The translations under genes were made by a program, and so were the position numbers. A stretch of 41,685 nt of DNA from Oleispira sp963933055 (GTDB taxonomy: Bacteria; Pseudomonadota; Gammaproteobacteria; Pseudomonadales; Oceanobacteraceae), in assembly GCA_963933055.1 (NCBI GenBank), contig CAWVSY010000032.1, positions 1 to 41,685 of the forward strand, written 5' to 3'. Positions 35,052 to 41,685 of the stretch are shown here, in pieces. The notes beneath the pieces are model-generated. The model saw nothing but the letters and a program-made list of their open reading frames with translations. It was not told the DNA's origin and did no database searches. Each line of letters opens with the position of its first letter. Positions within the stretch are counted from its first letter, which is position 1.

Positions 35052-35456
35052 CTAAGCCGCAAGTTGCTTCTGCAGGCCGGCTAAATCAACCATTGTCGTT
35101 TGCTCTACCACCTTGCCGCGGTGAATAATCCAGATTGACGCGGCCGAAAAAGCGATCACTTTGCCGTTTGCAGGCATACCAAATAACGACTTATTGAAAC
35201 TTCCGCAAAAAGTAGAAAACGTAATCACTTTATTATCTTCTGCCATAATTTCTTCAATGATTACTTCTAAGTCTGGCACCGCTCGACGAATATCTTCGAC
35301 GTATTCAACGTAACCATCAAAGTCTCTATAACCATCTTTAAAGGTTGTCTGATAGCGAAAGCCTTTGCCGACAATTTGATTTAATAAGCCAAACTTTCCT
35401 TTATTCCAGGATAAATCAATGTGTTTCTCAACCAGAGATTTGTTTTCTGCACTCAT
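35052..35456 (-). CDS. SnoaL-like (ester cyclase/NTF2-fold) protein
   Basis: A 134-residue cytoplasmic protein with the NTF2-like fold. The pattern VEKHIDLSWNKGKFGLLNQIVG, then DGYVEYVEDIRRAVPDLEVIIEEIMAEDNKVITFSTFCGSF is typical of the SnoaL-like polyketide-cyclase or ester-cyclase group. These proteins are common, and few have known substrates. The gene appears monocistronic between the porin and an unknown gene. No operon context helps, and its function should be left open. Confidence 0.8.
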   Translation of the reverse strand: MSAENKSLVEKHIDLSWNKGKFGLLNQIVGKGFRYQTTFKDGYRDFDGYVEYVEDIRRAVPDLEVIIEEIMAEDNKVITFSTFCGSFNKSLFGMPANGKVIAFSAASIWIIHRGKVVEQTTMVDLAGLQKQLAA

Positions 35457-35591
35457 AGGGTAACCATTGATTTTATTAATGTTAAAAACTGATACTTTTC
35501 ATATTAATTCATGGCAAAGTACGAAGATAATCATAGTAATAAAACATGCATTTCGCTAGTGTCTTAAGGCAGCAATCACAAGAGAAATTGA

Positions 35592-35613
35592 CGTCGGTCT
35601 ATATTCGCCGACG
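35592..35613 (-). terminator. Possible weak terminator
   Basis: CGTCGG at 35592-35597 and CCGACG at 35608-35613 with a 10-base loop, just beyond the stop of the 35.6-kb gene. The T-tract after it is broken (TCAATTTCT), so it is only a candidate. Confidence 0.4.
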
Positions 35614-35618
35614 ACCAA

Positions 35619-36257
35619 TTAAACCAGTTTGATATGACTTGTATCTGGGACAGGAGGGAATTTTTCGTCCTTTCCATCGACTAACTGAGTGCCCGGCTCC
35701 GCGATAGAAAATGCTGACAAGTCCAATTCTAAATCGGCCACAGGGTCCGAACGATCTGGATTCATGTCTTCACCAACATCAGCAATCGTGATGTGTGATG
35801 TATTCGGTGCAGGCGGCACCGCTTTCTCTGCCACGTCTATTTCAGCAAAAGGCGAGACTACTTTAATCCCGCTAGTATCGATATTTACATCAGGAATATG
35901 GCGGCGCTCATCGGGCTTCAATAAATCACTGCCACTGGGTAAAACATCCCAATTACTTTCTTTCACTGGCGGGTTTTTAGCTATCGTTTTTTCAGCCGTC
36001 GGTTTTTTAATCGCTGCCTCTTCTTTCGCTAAGGTAATGACTGCCTTAGCGCCAGCTTGCTTAAATACTTGCTGGTATTTAGCCGCCGTGGCTTTATCAA
36101 CGGCCTTCTTGATTGTATTAACTTTGCCTGAAAACAATATCGCCAGCTTTGCTGCATCTGCTTTAAAAACTTTCGCAATCGCAGCTTTTACACGCTCATC
36201 GTCAGCACCGGCTAATATTTCTCCACGGAAATAAATGTCGTACTTTGGATCTGCCAT
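35619..36257 (-). CDS. Unknown protein with conserved N-terminal domain and repeated PPxPxTSHI motifs
   Basis: A 212-residue protein without signal peptide or membrane helix. Residues 5-78 form a compact alpha/beta domain (YDIYFRGEILAGADDERVKAAI, FKADAAKLAILFSGK, AAKYQQVFKQAGAKAVITL) that I have seen at the start of other gammaproteobacterial proteins of unknown role. The rest is low-complexity linker carrying short motifs: WDVLPSGSDLLKPDERR (103-119), DTSGIKVVSP (127-136), and two near-identical PPAPNTSHI (148-156) and PPVPDTSHI (201-209), the second at the extreme C-terminus. The protein looks like a scaffold or adaptor with peptide ligands. Its function is unknown. A long antisense frame here is a shadow. 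Confidence 0.75.
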   Translation of the reverse strand: MADPKYDIYFRGEILAGADDERVKAAIAKVFKADAAKLAILFSGKVNTIKKAVDKATAAKYQQVFKQAGAKAVITLAKEEAAIKKPTAEKTIAKNPPVKESNWDVLPSGSDLLKPDERRHIPDVNIDTSGIKVVSPFAEIDVAEKAVPPAPNTSHITIADVGEDMNPDRSDPVADLELDLSAFSIAEPGTQLVDGKDEKFPPVPDTSHIKLV

Positions 36258-36328
36258 TACTTAATTCCTATTCATTAATACAACCAAACCTTTATACAAT
36301 CATATTATAGACCGTCATACCCGCGCTT

Positions 36329-37123
36329 TTAAGATTTTTTGCCAGCACCTTCTGCGATACGCTTCACAACTCGAGAGGTCGCAACGAATGCAAAAGTCCC
36401 TGTTACCATAGTGACCGAACCAAAACCCGATGCACAATCTAGGCGTTTACTGCCTTCATCATCAGGTTTTATTCGGCATACTGAACCATCGGGCTGTGGA
36501 TAAGTCATCTGTTCAGTAGAATATACACAAGGAATTGAATAATAACGTTTTGAATTGCGAGAGAAACCGTAATCACGACGTAATAAAGAACGTACTTTAG
36601 AAATCAGAGGATCGTGAGCACATTTATTAACATCAATAATCTGAATTTGCAGTGGATCAATCTGCCCACCCGCTCCGCCCGTCACAACAATGCGTATTTT
36701 ATTGATATGACAATGAGCAATTAAAGCAGCCTTACTTTTAGCACTATCAATGCAATCGACCACATACGAAAACCCCGTATGAACCAGATCACGCATGTTC
36801 TTTTCGGTAACAAAATCCATCACGCAAGTTACCTTACATTCTGGGTTAATGGCTTTTAAGCGCTCAGCCATTGCCTCAATTTTAAGCTTGCCGGTATTAC
36901 CATCCATTGCCGGTAATTGACGATTGATATTGGTCACACACAGGTCGTCCATATCAATTAACGTAATCGCACCAATGCCACTGCGAGCAATCGCTTCTGC
37001 CACCCAAGATCCAACACCGCCAATACCAATGATACAAACGTGCGCGTTGCGCAAACGCTCTAAGCCTTCGCTTCCATATAAACGGGCAATGCCACCAAAA
37101 CGGTCAAGATAGTCATCAGACAT
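36329..37123 (-). CDS. tcdA: tRNA threonylcarbamoyladenosine dehydratase
   Basis: TcdA (CsdL/YgdL) is an E1-like enzyme that uses ATP to convert t6A37 in tRNA to the cyclic form ct6A. The 264 residues start DDYLDRFGGIARLYG, with the nucleotide-binding loop GIGGVGSW at 33-40, the D57-M-D59 pair, NINRQL from 65 and the VVDCIDSAKSKAALI segment. The C-terminal CVYSTEQM and ASGFGSVTMVTGTFAF match the family. It resembles ThiF/MoeB but lacks their zinc-finger cysteines, so TcdA is the best name. In E. coli it works with CsdA/CsdE, and neither gene is here. Confidence 0.95.
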   Translation of the reverse strand: MSDDYLDRFGGIARLYGSEGLERLRNAHVCIIGIGGVGSWVAEAIARSGIGAITLIDMDDLCVTNINRQLPAMDGNTGKLKIEAMAERLKAINPECKVTCVMDFVTEKNMRDLVHTGFSYVVDCIDSAKSKAALIAHCHINKIRIVVTGGAGGQIDPLQIQIIDVNKCAHDPLISKVRSLLRRDYGFSRNSKRYYSIPCVYSTEQMTYPQPDGSVCRIKPDDEGSKRLDCASGFGSVTMVTGTFAFVATSRVVKRIAEGAGKKS

Positions 37124-37286
37124 GAAAAAAAGAGGCCTCAGGATAATTCAACAAGCATTCATTGAAGGTTTAATCAAAGCTTAATAAAACAAAGCTCCAA
37201 TGAAAATATTCGATAACAAAAATCGAATTATACCTGAACACTTGTCAAAATGAGGTAGAAATTGAATGCAATTTACGCAGTGCTGC

Positions 37287-37940
37287 TTAGTTAATCGCAA
37301 TTCTTTCATTTCTAGCCAGAGCGCGTCTGCTCCAGCGAGAAATTTCGGCAATACGAGGTAAGGTAGGTTCTAAGCGTCCAAAACGTATCGCTATATTTGT
37401 TTGATCTCGAAGTTTTTGATGCCCCATCAAACCCGTTTTCAATGCTTGCGTAGGCGGGTGCTTACCCACAAGGCTTTGCACCAATGTATCAAGGAAGCTT
37501 TCTGACAACTGCGCCAGATTATGATAATTCAAGGTAACATCGGTTATTGGCAACCCTTCTATTTCACTGCGTGAAATAACCAGAGCATCCCCTTGCTTTA
37601 AAGGACCTTGCAGAATATTGAAAAACTCGGTCATTTCAGCCTGTATTGAGTCCATTTTTTCTGGGCCATGCTCAACCACTAGAGCATCAAGCCATAACTG
37701 ACGAAAACGGCGTTGACTGAATTTTTCGGTAACAATTTTAATTTCTAAACGCTGAGGCGTGGGGGTTTGTGATGCATCTTCGACAGCATCGCTATACAGC
37801 GCCAATAACATCCAGTCTTTATTCAATTGACTGAAGGCTCCATAACCTTGCAGCTCAGCAGCTTCTGCATCACCCGCGTGAGACGCAATACTAAAAGCGA
37901 ATAGAATCAAAGAGATAGATAAAATAAAGGTGCGATGCAT
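37287..37940 (-). CDS. Exported chalcone isomerase-like protein
   Basis: I start at 37940 (MHRTFILSISL), which has GAG six bases upstream; a longer frame to 37979 is unsupported. The 217-residue precursor has a signal peptide ending IASHA (about residue 22). The fold pattern, WMLLALYSDAV, then RLEIKIVTEKFSQRRFRQLW, LKQGDAL and VGKHPPTQALKTGLMG, resembles the bacterial chalcone isomerase-like family (PF16036). The typical WLGxxPxxxxLKxxLLG ending is partly kept. These periplasmic proteins have no proven activity. The last 40 residues are an Arg-rich extension (RFGRLEPTLPRIAEISRWSRR). Confidence 0.7.
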   Translation of the reverse strand: MHRTFILSISLILFAFSIASHAGDAEAAELQGYGAFSQLNKDWMLLALYSDAVEDASQTPTPQRLEIKIVTEKFSQRRFRQLWLDALVVEHGPEKMDSIQAEMTEFFNILQGPLKQGDALVISRSEIEGLPITDVTLNYHNLAQLSESFLDTLVQSLVGKHPPTQALKTGLMGHQKLRDQTNIAIRFGRLEPTLPRIAEISRWSRRALARNERIAIN

Positions 37941-38035
37941 GATTTTCTCGGCAGGTGTCAATACAAGACAATAGTGCATTCTCTCAATAAAAAATAATAG
38001 CGCACAGTTCTCACTTTAAGCTTAAATCGATAATT

Positions 38036-38503
38036 TTAAAGATTAACCAGTTGAATTCGCTGTAATTGATTAACAATTTGGTGGTGCAGGGTATCTTGAA
38101 CATCAGGGTTGCGAATATCATCCAGCGTGATATCCCCTAAAACACGCAGAAGCAGGTCATTAATACCCGTCCAATTACTCGCTAAAGAACACGATTCAGT
38201 GATCTCACACGTATTATCATCCGCACTGCATTCCGTTAACGAAACCGGCCCTTCAAAGGCCTGCACCACATCCAATACGCTAATTTGAGCAGGTGCTCGC
38301 GCAATACGATAACCCCCTTTTGAACCACGCTGAGCAATCACCAGTCCAGCATCCACAATCGCCTTCATAACCTTACGCACAGTCGCAACCGTTAAGCCCG
38401 TTGCCTGCGAGATATCATCGGTTGATTGCTTAACCGCCCCCGCAAGGGCCAACTGGTTTAACACAACCAAACCATAATCGGTTAATTTGCCAATTCTGAG
38501 CAT
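38036..38503 (-). CDS. Rrf2-family SUF system Fe-S cluster regulator
   Basis: The protein is a close relative of IscR and matches the gammaproteobacterial SUF-system regulator type. I start at 38503 (MLRIGKLTDYG), the usual N-terminus of this family, giving 155 residues; no good ribosome site is seen, and the frame is open to 38599. The winged helix-turn-helix is at about 1-70 (DISQATGLTVATVRKVMKAI, RGSKGGYRIA). Three cysteines at 92, 99 and 105 match the IscR [2Fe-2S] ligands (92, 98, 104 in E. coli) apart from one-residue spacing. It probably senses cluster status and controls the divergent suf genes and itself, through the palindromes between them. Confidence 0.92.
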   Translation of the reverse strand: MLRIGKLTDYGLVVLNQLALAGAVKQSTDDISQATGLTVATVRKVMKAIVDAGLVIAQRGSKGGYRIARAPAQISVLDVVQAFEGPVSLTECSADDNTCEITESCSLASNWTGINDLLLRVLGDITLDDIRNPDVQDTLHHQIVNQLQRIQLVNL

Positions 38504-38546
38504 TACATTAAGAGTTCTTTTAGTGATCGTACTGATAATATGAGTA

Positions 38547-38559
38547 TTCATACTATGAA
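38547..38559. promoter_or_regulatory. 13-base palindrome close to the Rrf2 regulator start
   Basis: TTCATA-C-TATGAA is a perfect inverted repeat about 45 bases upstream of the chosen start. It is a possible operator or an mRNA hairpin for the regulator gene. Two ATACCGA direct repeats lie further upstream at 38610-38616 and 38623-38629, 13 bases apart. Confidence 0.35.
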
Positions 38560-38732
38560 CATTCATCATATCAGAGCTTTTTAAATAATTCTCACACAAC
38601 GGTTTCTAAATACCGACTCTTGATACCGAATAAAAACCGCACAAATAAGACCCATTCGTATCTAGGTTAAAAGTATCAATTATATTGGTCATAAACTGCC
38701 CACTTTGATAGAATGTGCGCCCATAATTTACC

Positions 38733-38757
38733 AATCAATACCAGTTTGGTATTGATT
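38733..38757. promoter_or_regulatory. Perfect 25-base palindrome, candidate suf operator
   Basis: Left arm AATCAATACCA at 38733-38743, spacer GTT, right arm TGGTATTGATT at 38747-38757. The two 11-base arms are exact complements. It is immediately followed by TATAAT (38757-38762), so a bound protein would cover the -35 and spacer of a sufB promoter. It shares the ATACC/GGTAT half-sites with the neighbouring IscR-like site. Confidence 0.75.
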
Positions 38758-38762
38758 ATAAT
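38757..38762 (+). promoter_or_regulatory. Candidate sufB -10 box
   Basis: A perfect TATAAT. The overlapping ATTATA (38755-38760) reads TATAAT on the other strand, so it could serve both divergent genes. No good -35 is seen on either strand. The two 25-base operators flank and overlap it. Confidence 0.5.
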
Positions 38763-38785
38763 ACCCTACCAAATTAGTATGGTAT
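38761..38785. promoter_or_regulatory. IscR type-1-like binding site
   Basis: The 25 bases begin ATACCCTACC and end AGTATGGTAT. Compared by eye with the IscR type-1 consensus, 21 of 25 positions agree, including both ATA/TAT ends, AC at 8-9 and AGT at 16-18. It overlaps the -10 box, as expected for a repressor site of the divergent IscR-like regulator. Confidence 0.65.
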
Positions 38786-38901
38786 TACAAACCAAGATCC
38801 AGGCCTGCCACTATATTGAGCATTGCAGTTTAAAAATGCATTAAACCTTAAATAGTGTCTCCCAATGGCCGCAGACGATGATAGAGATGAGAGTCGTTCC
38901 T

Positions 38902-40344
38902 ATGACTGATAACGCAGAAATCGATCGCCAGATAGGCAGAGAATACGAAGCCGGTTTTACTACCAACGTTGAATCTGCAACCTTAGCCCCTGGCCTAAAC
39001 GAAGATACCGTCCGCTTTATCTCAGCTAAAAAAGGCGAACCAGAATGGTTACTTGAATGGCGCCTAAAAGCCTTTGCTGCGTGGAAAGAAATGACTCCGC
39101 CAAACTGGGCACAAGTTCAACATCTTGATATCGACTTCCAAGAGGTATCCTACTACTCAGAACCAAAGAGTATGGAAGATCGCCCACAAAGCTTGGACGA
39201 AGTTGACCCAGAATTATTAGCCACCTACGAAAAGCTTGGCATTCCTGTTCATGAACAAGCGGCTCTAGCCGGCGTTGCCGTCGACATCGTATTTGACTCA
39301 GTATCACTTGGCACGACTTTCCGTGAAACGTTGGCTGAATCAGGCGTTATTTTTATGCCTATTTCAGAAGCGGTTCACAAACATCCTGAGCTGGTTCAAA
39401 AATACATGGGCAGTGTTGTCCCACAAAAAGACAACTACTATGCAGCACTTAACTCGGCTGTATTCAGTGATGGCTCGTTTGTTTACATTCCTAAAGGCGT
39501 TCGCTGCCCAATGGAATTATCGACCTACTTCCGTATTAACGAAGAAAAAACAGGTCAATTCGAACGTACTCTTATTATTGCCGACGAAGGTTCACACGTA
39601 AGCTATTTGGAAGGCTGTACCGCACCGATGCGTGATGACAATCAGCTGCATGCGGCGGTAGTAGAATTAATTGCTCATGACGATTCTGAAATCAAATATT
39701 CTACGGTACAGAACTGGTACCCAGGGGATAGCGAAGGTAAAGGCGGCATTTACAACTTCGTAACCAAACGCGCTATTGCCCATACCAATGCAAAAGTATC
39801 TTGGACTCAAGTTGAAACGGGTTCTGCTATTACTTGGAAATATCCAAGCTGTATTTTAAAAGGCGATAACTCTGTCGGTGAATTCTACAGCGTTGCCTTA
39901 ACCAACAATTATCAAGAGGCTGATACCGGCACGAAGATGATTCACTTGGGCAAAAATACCAAGTCGACCATCATTACCAAAGGTATCTCGGCCGGTAAGA
40001 GCCAAAACTCTTATCGTGGTTTGGTAAAAATGGGCCCTGGTGCAAAAGGTGCGCGTAACTATACCCAGTGTGACTCATTATTAATTGGTGATAAATGTGG
40101 CGCACATACTTTCCCTTATATCGAAAGTAAAAATCCTAGCGCTGTTGTAGAGCACGAAGCAACCACGTCAAAAGTTTCTGACGAGCAATTGTTCTTATGC
40201 CAACAGCGCGGCATCGATACAGAAAAAGCAGTATCCATGATTGTTAACGGATTCTGTAAAGAAGTATTTAAAGAATTGCCAATGGAATTCGCCGTCGAAG
40301 CCGGCAAATTATTAGAAGTATCGCTAGAAGGATCAGTAGGGTAA
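38902..40344 (+). CDS. sufB: Fe-S cluster assembly scaffold SufB
   Basis: SufB is the main scaffold of the SufBCD complex. I use the ATG at 38902 (MTDNAEIDRQIG), preceded by GAGAG at eight bases; an ATG at 38878 adds eight residues and has no ribosome site. This gives 480 residues. Key residues are C390 in YTQCDS (C405 in E. coli) and H418-E419 in VEHEATTS, which form the cluster-building site at the SufD interface. Long blocks such as YVPKGVRCPMELSTYF-like and ETGSAITWKYPSCIL are nearly identical to E. coli. The N-terminal cysteine cluster of E. coli SufB (around residue 85-95) is absent; YYSEPKSMEDRPQ replaces it. Confidence 0.97.
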   Translation: MTDNAEIDRQIGREYEAGFTTNVESATLAPGLNEDTVRFISAKKGEPEWLLEWRLKAFAAWKEMTPPNWAQVQHLDIDFQEVSYYSEPKSMEDRPQSLDEVDPELLATYEKLGIPVHEQAALAGVAVDIVFDSVSLGTTFRETLAESGVIFMPISEAVHKHPELVQKYMGSVVPQKDNYYAALNSAVFSDGSFVYIPKGVRCPMELSTYFRINEEKTGQFERTLIIADEGSHVSYLEGCTAPMRDDNQLHAAVVELIAHDDSEIKYSTVQNWYPGDSEGKGGIYNFVTKRAIAHTNAKVSWTQVETGSAITWKYPSCILKGDNSVGEFYSVALTNNYQEADTGTKMIHLGKNTKSTIITKGISAGKSQNSYRGLVKMGPGAKGARNYTQCDSLLIGDKCGAHTFPYIESKNPSAVVEHEATTSKVSDEQLFLCQQRGIDTEKAVSMIVNGFCKEVFKELPMEFAVEAGKLLEVSLEGSVG

Positions 40345-40405
40345 TTCGGCGAGAGCAACAAAGCGCAGCTTTGTTCGCCGAATTACGACTGAGCATGGAT
40401 GCTCA
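40343..40405. repeat. Double-hairpin element between sufB and sufC
   Basis: A long hairpin begins at the sufB stop: AATTCGGCG (40343-40351) pairs with 40376-40384, and AACAAAGC (40357-40364) pairs with 40368-40375 around a GCA loop, with a 5-base bulge on the left arm. A second perfect hairpin follows, TGAGCAT (40390-40396) with ATGCTCA (40399-40405) and loop GG. The next bases (GCCGTACAGGGACGTA) resemble the ends of REP-like repeats known in marine gammaproteobacteria. No second copy occurs in this window. Confidence 0.6.
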
Positions 40406-40536
40406 GGCCGGCAGCCGTACAGGGACGTAAGTTAGTTATATTGTGATCGCGTAGAGTCTTTAAAATTTCAATCTGACTCCGCAAAATATTACTTTGCCCC
40501 ACATAACAAAATTAAAAAATTTCAGGAACATTAAAA

Positions 40537-41298
40537 ATGTTAACGATCAAAGATTTAAAAGCCAGCGTTGAAGACAAAGAAATCCTAAAAGGATTGAACC
40601 TAGACATTAAACCAGGCGAGATTCACGCCATCATGGGGCCAAACGGCGCCGGTAAAAGTACTCTAGGCAATGTTCTAGCAGGCCGTACAGATTATGAAGT
40701 TACTGCTGGCAGCGCTGAACTAGAAGGTACTAACTTATTGGATTTAGATCCAGAAGAACGCGCGCGTTTAGGTTTATTCTTAGCCTTTCAGTACCCGGTT
40801 GAGATTCCTGGCGTATCAAACCTAGAATTTTTAAAAGCGTCAGTTGATTCTGTGCGCGCTGCTCAAGGTAAAGACGCCTTAGATTCTGTTACTTTTTTAA
40901 AGCTTGCTCGTGAAAAATGCAAACTGGTTAACCTAGACCAAAGCTTCTTGAAGCGTGGCGTTAACGAAGGTTTCTCTGGCGGCGAAAAGAAGCGTAACGA
41001 AATCATGCAAATGATGTTGTTAGAGCCAAAAATCTGCATCCTAGATGAAACAGACTCTGGTTTAGATATCGATGCTCTACAAGTGGTTGCAGAAGGCGTA
41101 AACAGTTTGCGCGATCCTAATAGAAGCTTCATCGTCGTTACGCACTACCAGCGTTTACTTGACTACATCGTACCTGACTTTGTTCACGTATTGGCTAACG
41201 GTAAAATCGTTAAGTCTGGCGGTAAAGAGTTAGCACTTGAGCTAGAAGAAAAAGGTTACGCTTGGTTAGAAGATGCGGCTGAGAACGGAGCTGGCTAA
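40537..41298 (+). CDS. sufC: Fe-S cluster assembly ATPase SufC
   Basis: SufC is the ABC-type ATPase of the SufBCD complex. The 253 residues show Walker A GPNGAGKST at 34-42, the Q-loop FQYPVEIPG, signature FSGGEKKRNE at 147-156, Walker B CILDET at 167-172 with the SufC-typical DSGLDIDAL, and the switch histidine H203. There are no membrane helices. AGGA about ten bases upstream is the ribosome site. The 192-base gap from sufB is long for this operon and holds the double hairpin. The stop TAA overlaps the sufD start as TAATG. Confidence 0.97.
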   Translation: MLTIKDLKASVEDKEILKGLNLDIKPGEIHAIMGPNGAGKSTLGNVLAGRTDYEVTAGSAELEGTNLLDLDPEERARLGLFLAFQYPVEIPGVSNLEFLKASVDSVRAAQGKDALDSVTFLKLAREKCKLVNLDQSFLKRGVNEGFSGGEKKRNEIMQMMLLEPKICILDETDSGLDIDALQVVAEGVNSLRDPNRSFIVVTHYQRLLDYIVPDFVHVLANGKIVKSGGKELALELEEKGYAWLEDAAENGAG

Positions 41299-41685
41299 TG
41301 ACTGATTTTCATAAAGGCCTACTTGCTGTTAATGATGAAAACCTTAGCAAAGAAAGTTCAATACTTTCAGCCATCACTGCCTTAAATAAAAGCGGTAAAG
41401 AAAGTTTTTTACAGCAGGAAATTCCAACGCGTAAAACAGAAGCGTGGAAGTTTACGTCTTTGTTTGGTTTCACTTCAAACGAAGAAGGTTATGGTCGTTT
41501 AGCGGCCTCTTATGATGCGACTGGTTTAGAAGCAATTACGACAATTCCTGGGTTAGACGCTCAGCGCTTAGTATTTGTTAACGGTCAGTTTTCAGCAGAT
41601 CTTTCTTCTAAAAAGAGCCTAACAAACGTAGTTCGTTTTAGCGACGCTAACGAAGCGCAGCAAGCGATTATTGCTGGCAATTTAG
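41298..41685 (+). CDS. sufD: Fe-S cluster assembly protein SufD, 3' end cut by window
   Basis: The ATG at 41298 overlaps the sufC stop by one base (TAATG). The frame stays open for 129 codons to the window end. The translation (MTDFHKGLLAVNDENLS, then QEIPTRKTEAWKFTSLFGF) carries the SufD N-terminal signature P-x-R-K-x-E-x-W-K-x-T-x-L. SufD partners SufB and SufC and helps with iron entry. The conserved histidine of the C-terminal half is beyond the window. SufS and SufE genes probably follow, which cannot be seen. Confidence 0.93.
   Translation, partial: MTDFHKGLLAVNDENLSKESSILSAITALNKSGKESFLQQEIPTRKTEAWKFTSLFGFTSNEEGYGRLAASYDATGLEAITTIPGLDAQRLVFVNGQFSADLSSKKSLTNVVRFSDANEAQQAIIAGNL

Noticed and set aside
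35689..36234. A 181-codon open frame antisense to the PPxPxTSHI gene
   Set aside because: It lacks a ribosome site, has no recognisable domains, and mirrors the codon pattern of the real gene on the other strand.
38866..38910. A short frame MAADDDRDESRSYD overlapping the sufB start
   Set aside because: It has no ribosome site of its own and no sign of selection; it is most likely a chance frame.

Overview
The window is 41.7 kb of dense, moderately AT-rich chromosome from a Gram-negative bacterium. Several blocks are classic gammaproteobacterial neighbourhoods: queA-tgt-yajC-secD-secF, pepA divergent from lptF-lptG, and a SUF operon with its own Rrf2-type regulator. Two acyl-CoA thioesterases, a FadL-type porin, a 7TMR-DISM hybrid kinase and the protein similarities suggest a marine, lipid- or hydrocarbon-using member of the Oceanospirillales (Oleispira/Thalassolituus/Bermanella-like). 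That placement is an inference from recognised proteins, not from a search. I saw no insertion sequence, prophage, CRISPR array or rRNA.

Layout, left to right. 1-5.6 kb: a truncated DUF3015 protein, xseA, a LytM/M23 peptidase overlapping xseA, an HD-GYP c-di-GMP phosphodiesterase, then two translationally coupled thioesterases on the minus strand. 5.8-13.4 kb: trmA, a tiny basic protein, hrpB, a large hybrid sensor kinase, a TauE/SafE permease and a glutaredoxin. 13.4-17.5 kb: riboflavin synthase, a patatin lipase, trxB, and an unusual membrane protein whose N-terminus matches the c-di-GMP-binding MshEN motif. 17.6-23.2 kb: the queA-tgt-yajC-secD-secF operon on the minus strand, with a UUCG-capped hairpin between yajC and secD. 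23.4-24.2 kb: tRNA-Leu(CAA) with a clear promoter, then an RDD membrane protein.

24.2-28.6 kb is the most accessory-looking part. It holds a di-haem c-type cytochrome lipoprotein, a parallel beta-helix lipoprotein, and a membrane-anchored AraC-type regulator, all on the minus strand. 28.8-32.6 kb: lptG/lptF divergent from pepA. 32.7-38 kb: a YciH/SUI1 protein, a FadL-type porin, a SnoaL-like protein, a motif-repeat protein of unknown function, tcdA and an exported chalcone-isomerase-like protein. 38-41.7 kb: an Rrf2/IscR-like regulator with three cysteines, divergent from sufB-sufC-sufD (sufD is cut by the window end).

The sufR-sufB intergenic region carries a perfect 25-bp palindrome, a TATAAT box, and a second 25-bp site close to the IscR type-1 consensus. 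Convergent gene pairs are separated by strong bidirectional hairpins or overlap by a few bases. The candidates most worth following are the MshEN-membrane-exported protein, the cytochrome/beta-helix/membrane-AraC cluster, the suf operators with the hairpin element between sufB and sufC, and the protein with repeated PPxPxTSHI motifs.
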